From: Thermoflexales bacterium
GTDB taxonomy: Bacteria > Chloroflexota > Anaerolineae > Fen-1058
Length of the DNA stretch: 6,164 nucleotides
Reading direction: 5' to 3'
Assembly (NCBI GenBank): GCA_030834835.1
Contig: JAUQXD010000071.1
Span: 1-6,164 of the forward strand
Part shown: piece by piece, positions 5,532-6,164 of the stretch
Layout: each line of letters begins with the position of its first letter
Position numbering within the stretch: position 1 is the first letter of the stretch
The notes under the pieces: generated by a model
Databases searched by the model: none
Seen by the model: only the letters and a program-made list of their open reading frames with translations
Told to the model about the DNA's origin: nothing
Made by a program: the position numbers and the translations under genes

Positions 5532-6164
5532 TCAACCGTGCTCGATTTGCACGTGTCTCGGCGTGGATCGAGCCGTCAGCGCATGTGCCAGCGCCGCCAC
5601 TGCCCGATCGATCTCACCGCGCCGATGACGCACCGTGAAGATAAAACTCAGGCGCGGTCCGCTGCCACTGCGATCGCGATGCAGCACCGTCTCGATGCCG
5701 TCGTCGCGCAATCGCCCATGCACATCGATCGCGACCTCGGCGGGTCTGAGTCGCAGCGTCTGCACCGGAAACAAACCGCCCTCGGCCGACAGGGCCAGCT
5801 CAGCTAATCGGGCGCGGAAGTAGCGCACGCGCTGCGCCAGCTGTTCGCGCAAGCGATCACCGTGCGTCTCGTTGACGATCAACGCCTGTTCGGCGGCGCG
5901 CAGCATCGCGACAGAGGGCGGGCTGCAATGCACGCGCGTTTCGCTATGATGCGTGAAGCGTTCGATACTCGCACGACTGCCCGCCAGCACAGCCAGCGGC
6001 ACGCCGAAGCCCTTCGCCAGCGAACTGATCGCGAGCACGTTGGCCGCGTCAATCGCGTGCCAGCGCAGCGATCCGCCGCCGCCGCTGCCGTAGGGCGCAG
6101 CGCGTGCCGATCGGCCGTAGATGCCCAACGCTTGCGTGTCGTCGATGACGAGCCGGCCGCCATA
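5532..6164 (-). CDS. PLP-dependent class II aminotransferase / 8-amino-7-oxononanoate synthase-like enzyme (partial, N-terminus outside window)
   Basis: The visible part is the C-terminal 210 residues of a fold-type I PLP enzyme resembling the alpha-oxoamine synthase family (BioF, KBL and relatives). The frame is open to the edge; its first visible residues are YGGRLVIDDTQALGIYG, covering the Asp that contacts the PLP ring nitrogen (DDTQALG; Gln where BioF and KBL usually have His). ISSLAKGFGVPLAVLAGS follows, with the predicted Schiff-base lysine at visible residue 51 (codon 6014-6012), then ETRVHCSPPS and a C-terminal small domain ending in RLSFIFTVRHRRGEIDRAV. A Gly-rich loop sits at visible residues 27-31. 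The gene ends with TGA 54 nt before the protease start and may head the same operon or be an unrelated upstream gene. True BioF would suggest biotin synthesis, but no other bio gene is visible and the active-site context is not that of typical BioF, so I give no gene symbol. Short TTG/ATG starts inside the frame are not real starts. Confidence 0.88.
   Translation of the reverse strand, partial: YGGRLVIDDTQALGIYGRSARAAPYGSGGGGSLRWHAIDAANVLAISSLAKGFGVPLAVLAGSRASIERFTHHSETRVHCSPPSVAMLRAAEQALIVNETHGDRLREQLAQRVRYFRARLAELALSAEGGLFPVQTLRLRPAEVAIDVHGRLRDDGIETVLHRDRSGSGPRLSFIFTVRHRRGEIDRAVAALAHALTARSTPRHVQIEHG

Noticed and set aside
5670..5677. HIP1 octamer GCGATCGC as evidence for a cyanobacterium
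   Set aside because: It occurs once in 6.2 kb, far below HIP1-rich cyanobacterial genomes. The excess is in the CGATCG core only.

Overview
The window is a G+C-rich stretch (about 60% by eye) of bacterial DNA from an organism I cannot name. A proteobacterium or another high-G+C Gram-negative environmental bacterium would fit, but nothing here fixes the taxon. Every gene I can support lies on the minus strand, so transcription runs from high to low coordinates. No RNA gene, insertion sequence, CRISPR array or integrase is visible.

Reading with transcription, the layout is: (1) the C-terminal half of a PLP-dependent enzyme of the 8-amino-7-oxononanoate synthase/class II aminotransferase type (6164-5532, N-terminus outside the window); (2) a trypsin-like/V8-like serine protease (5477-4530); (3) a peptidoglycan-binding-like domain fused to a DUF2272 domain (4497-3574); (4) a peptidoglycan-binding-like domain fused to a two-HKD phospholipase D-like domain (3540-1858); (5) a long protein, open at the window edge, with one clear and one degenerate peptidoglycan-binding-like domain and an unrecognised C-terminal region (1835 to beyond position 1). 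Gaps are 54, 32, 33 and 22 nt. Genes 2-5 each have a good Shine-Dalgarno sequence, so the set looks like one operon. No gene-free stretch exceeds 60 nt.

The main point of interest is the shared architecture of genes 3-5. Each begins with a short acidic-aromatic segment of the FEFDYE/EFEFEE type, then a closely related peptidoglycan-binding-like domain and a Pro/Gly-rich linker, and then a different C-terminal part. The protease lacks the PGBD but carries a small version of the acidic segment (EREFEEE). None of the four has an obvious Sec signal peptide. I infer a modular set of enzymes with a common N-terminal addressing or docking module and exchangeable working domains acting on lipid (PLD), protein (protease), possibly cell wall or amide bonds (DUF2272), and an unknown target. 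They could be cargo of a non-Sec export route or of a particle. That is a hypothesis: no secretion machinery is visible here.

Two stretches of DNA inside the shared module are almost identical between paralogues (27 nt in three genes, 28 nt in two), which suggests recent duplication or gene conversion. The long gene at the left edge lacks a stop inside the window and is easily missed; I translated it by hand and it is open for all 611 codons.
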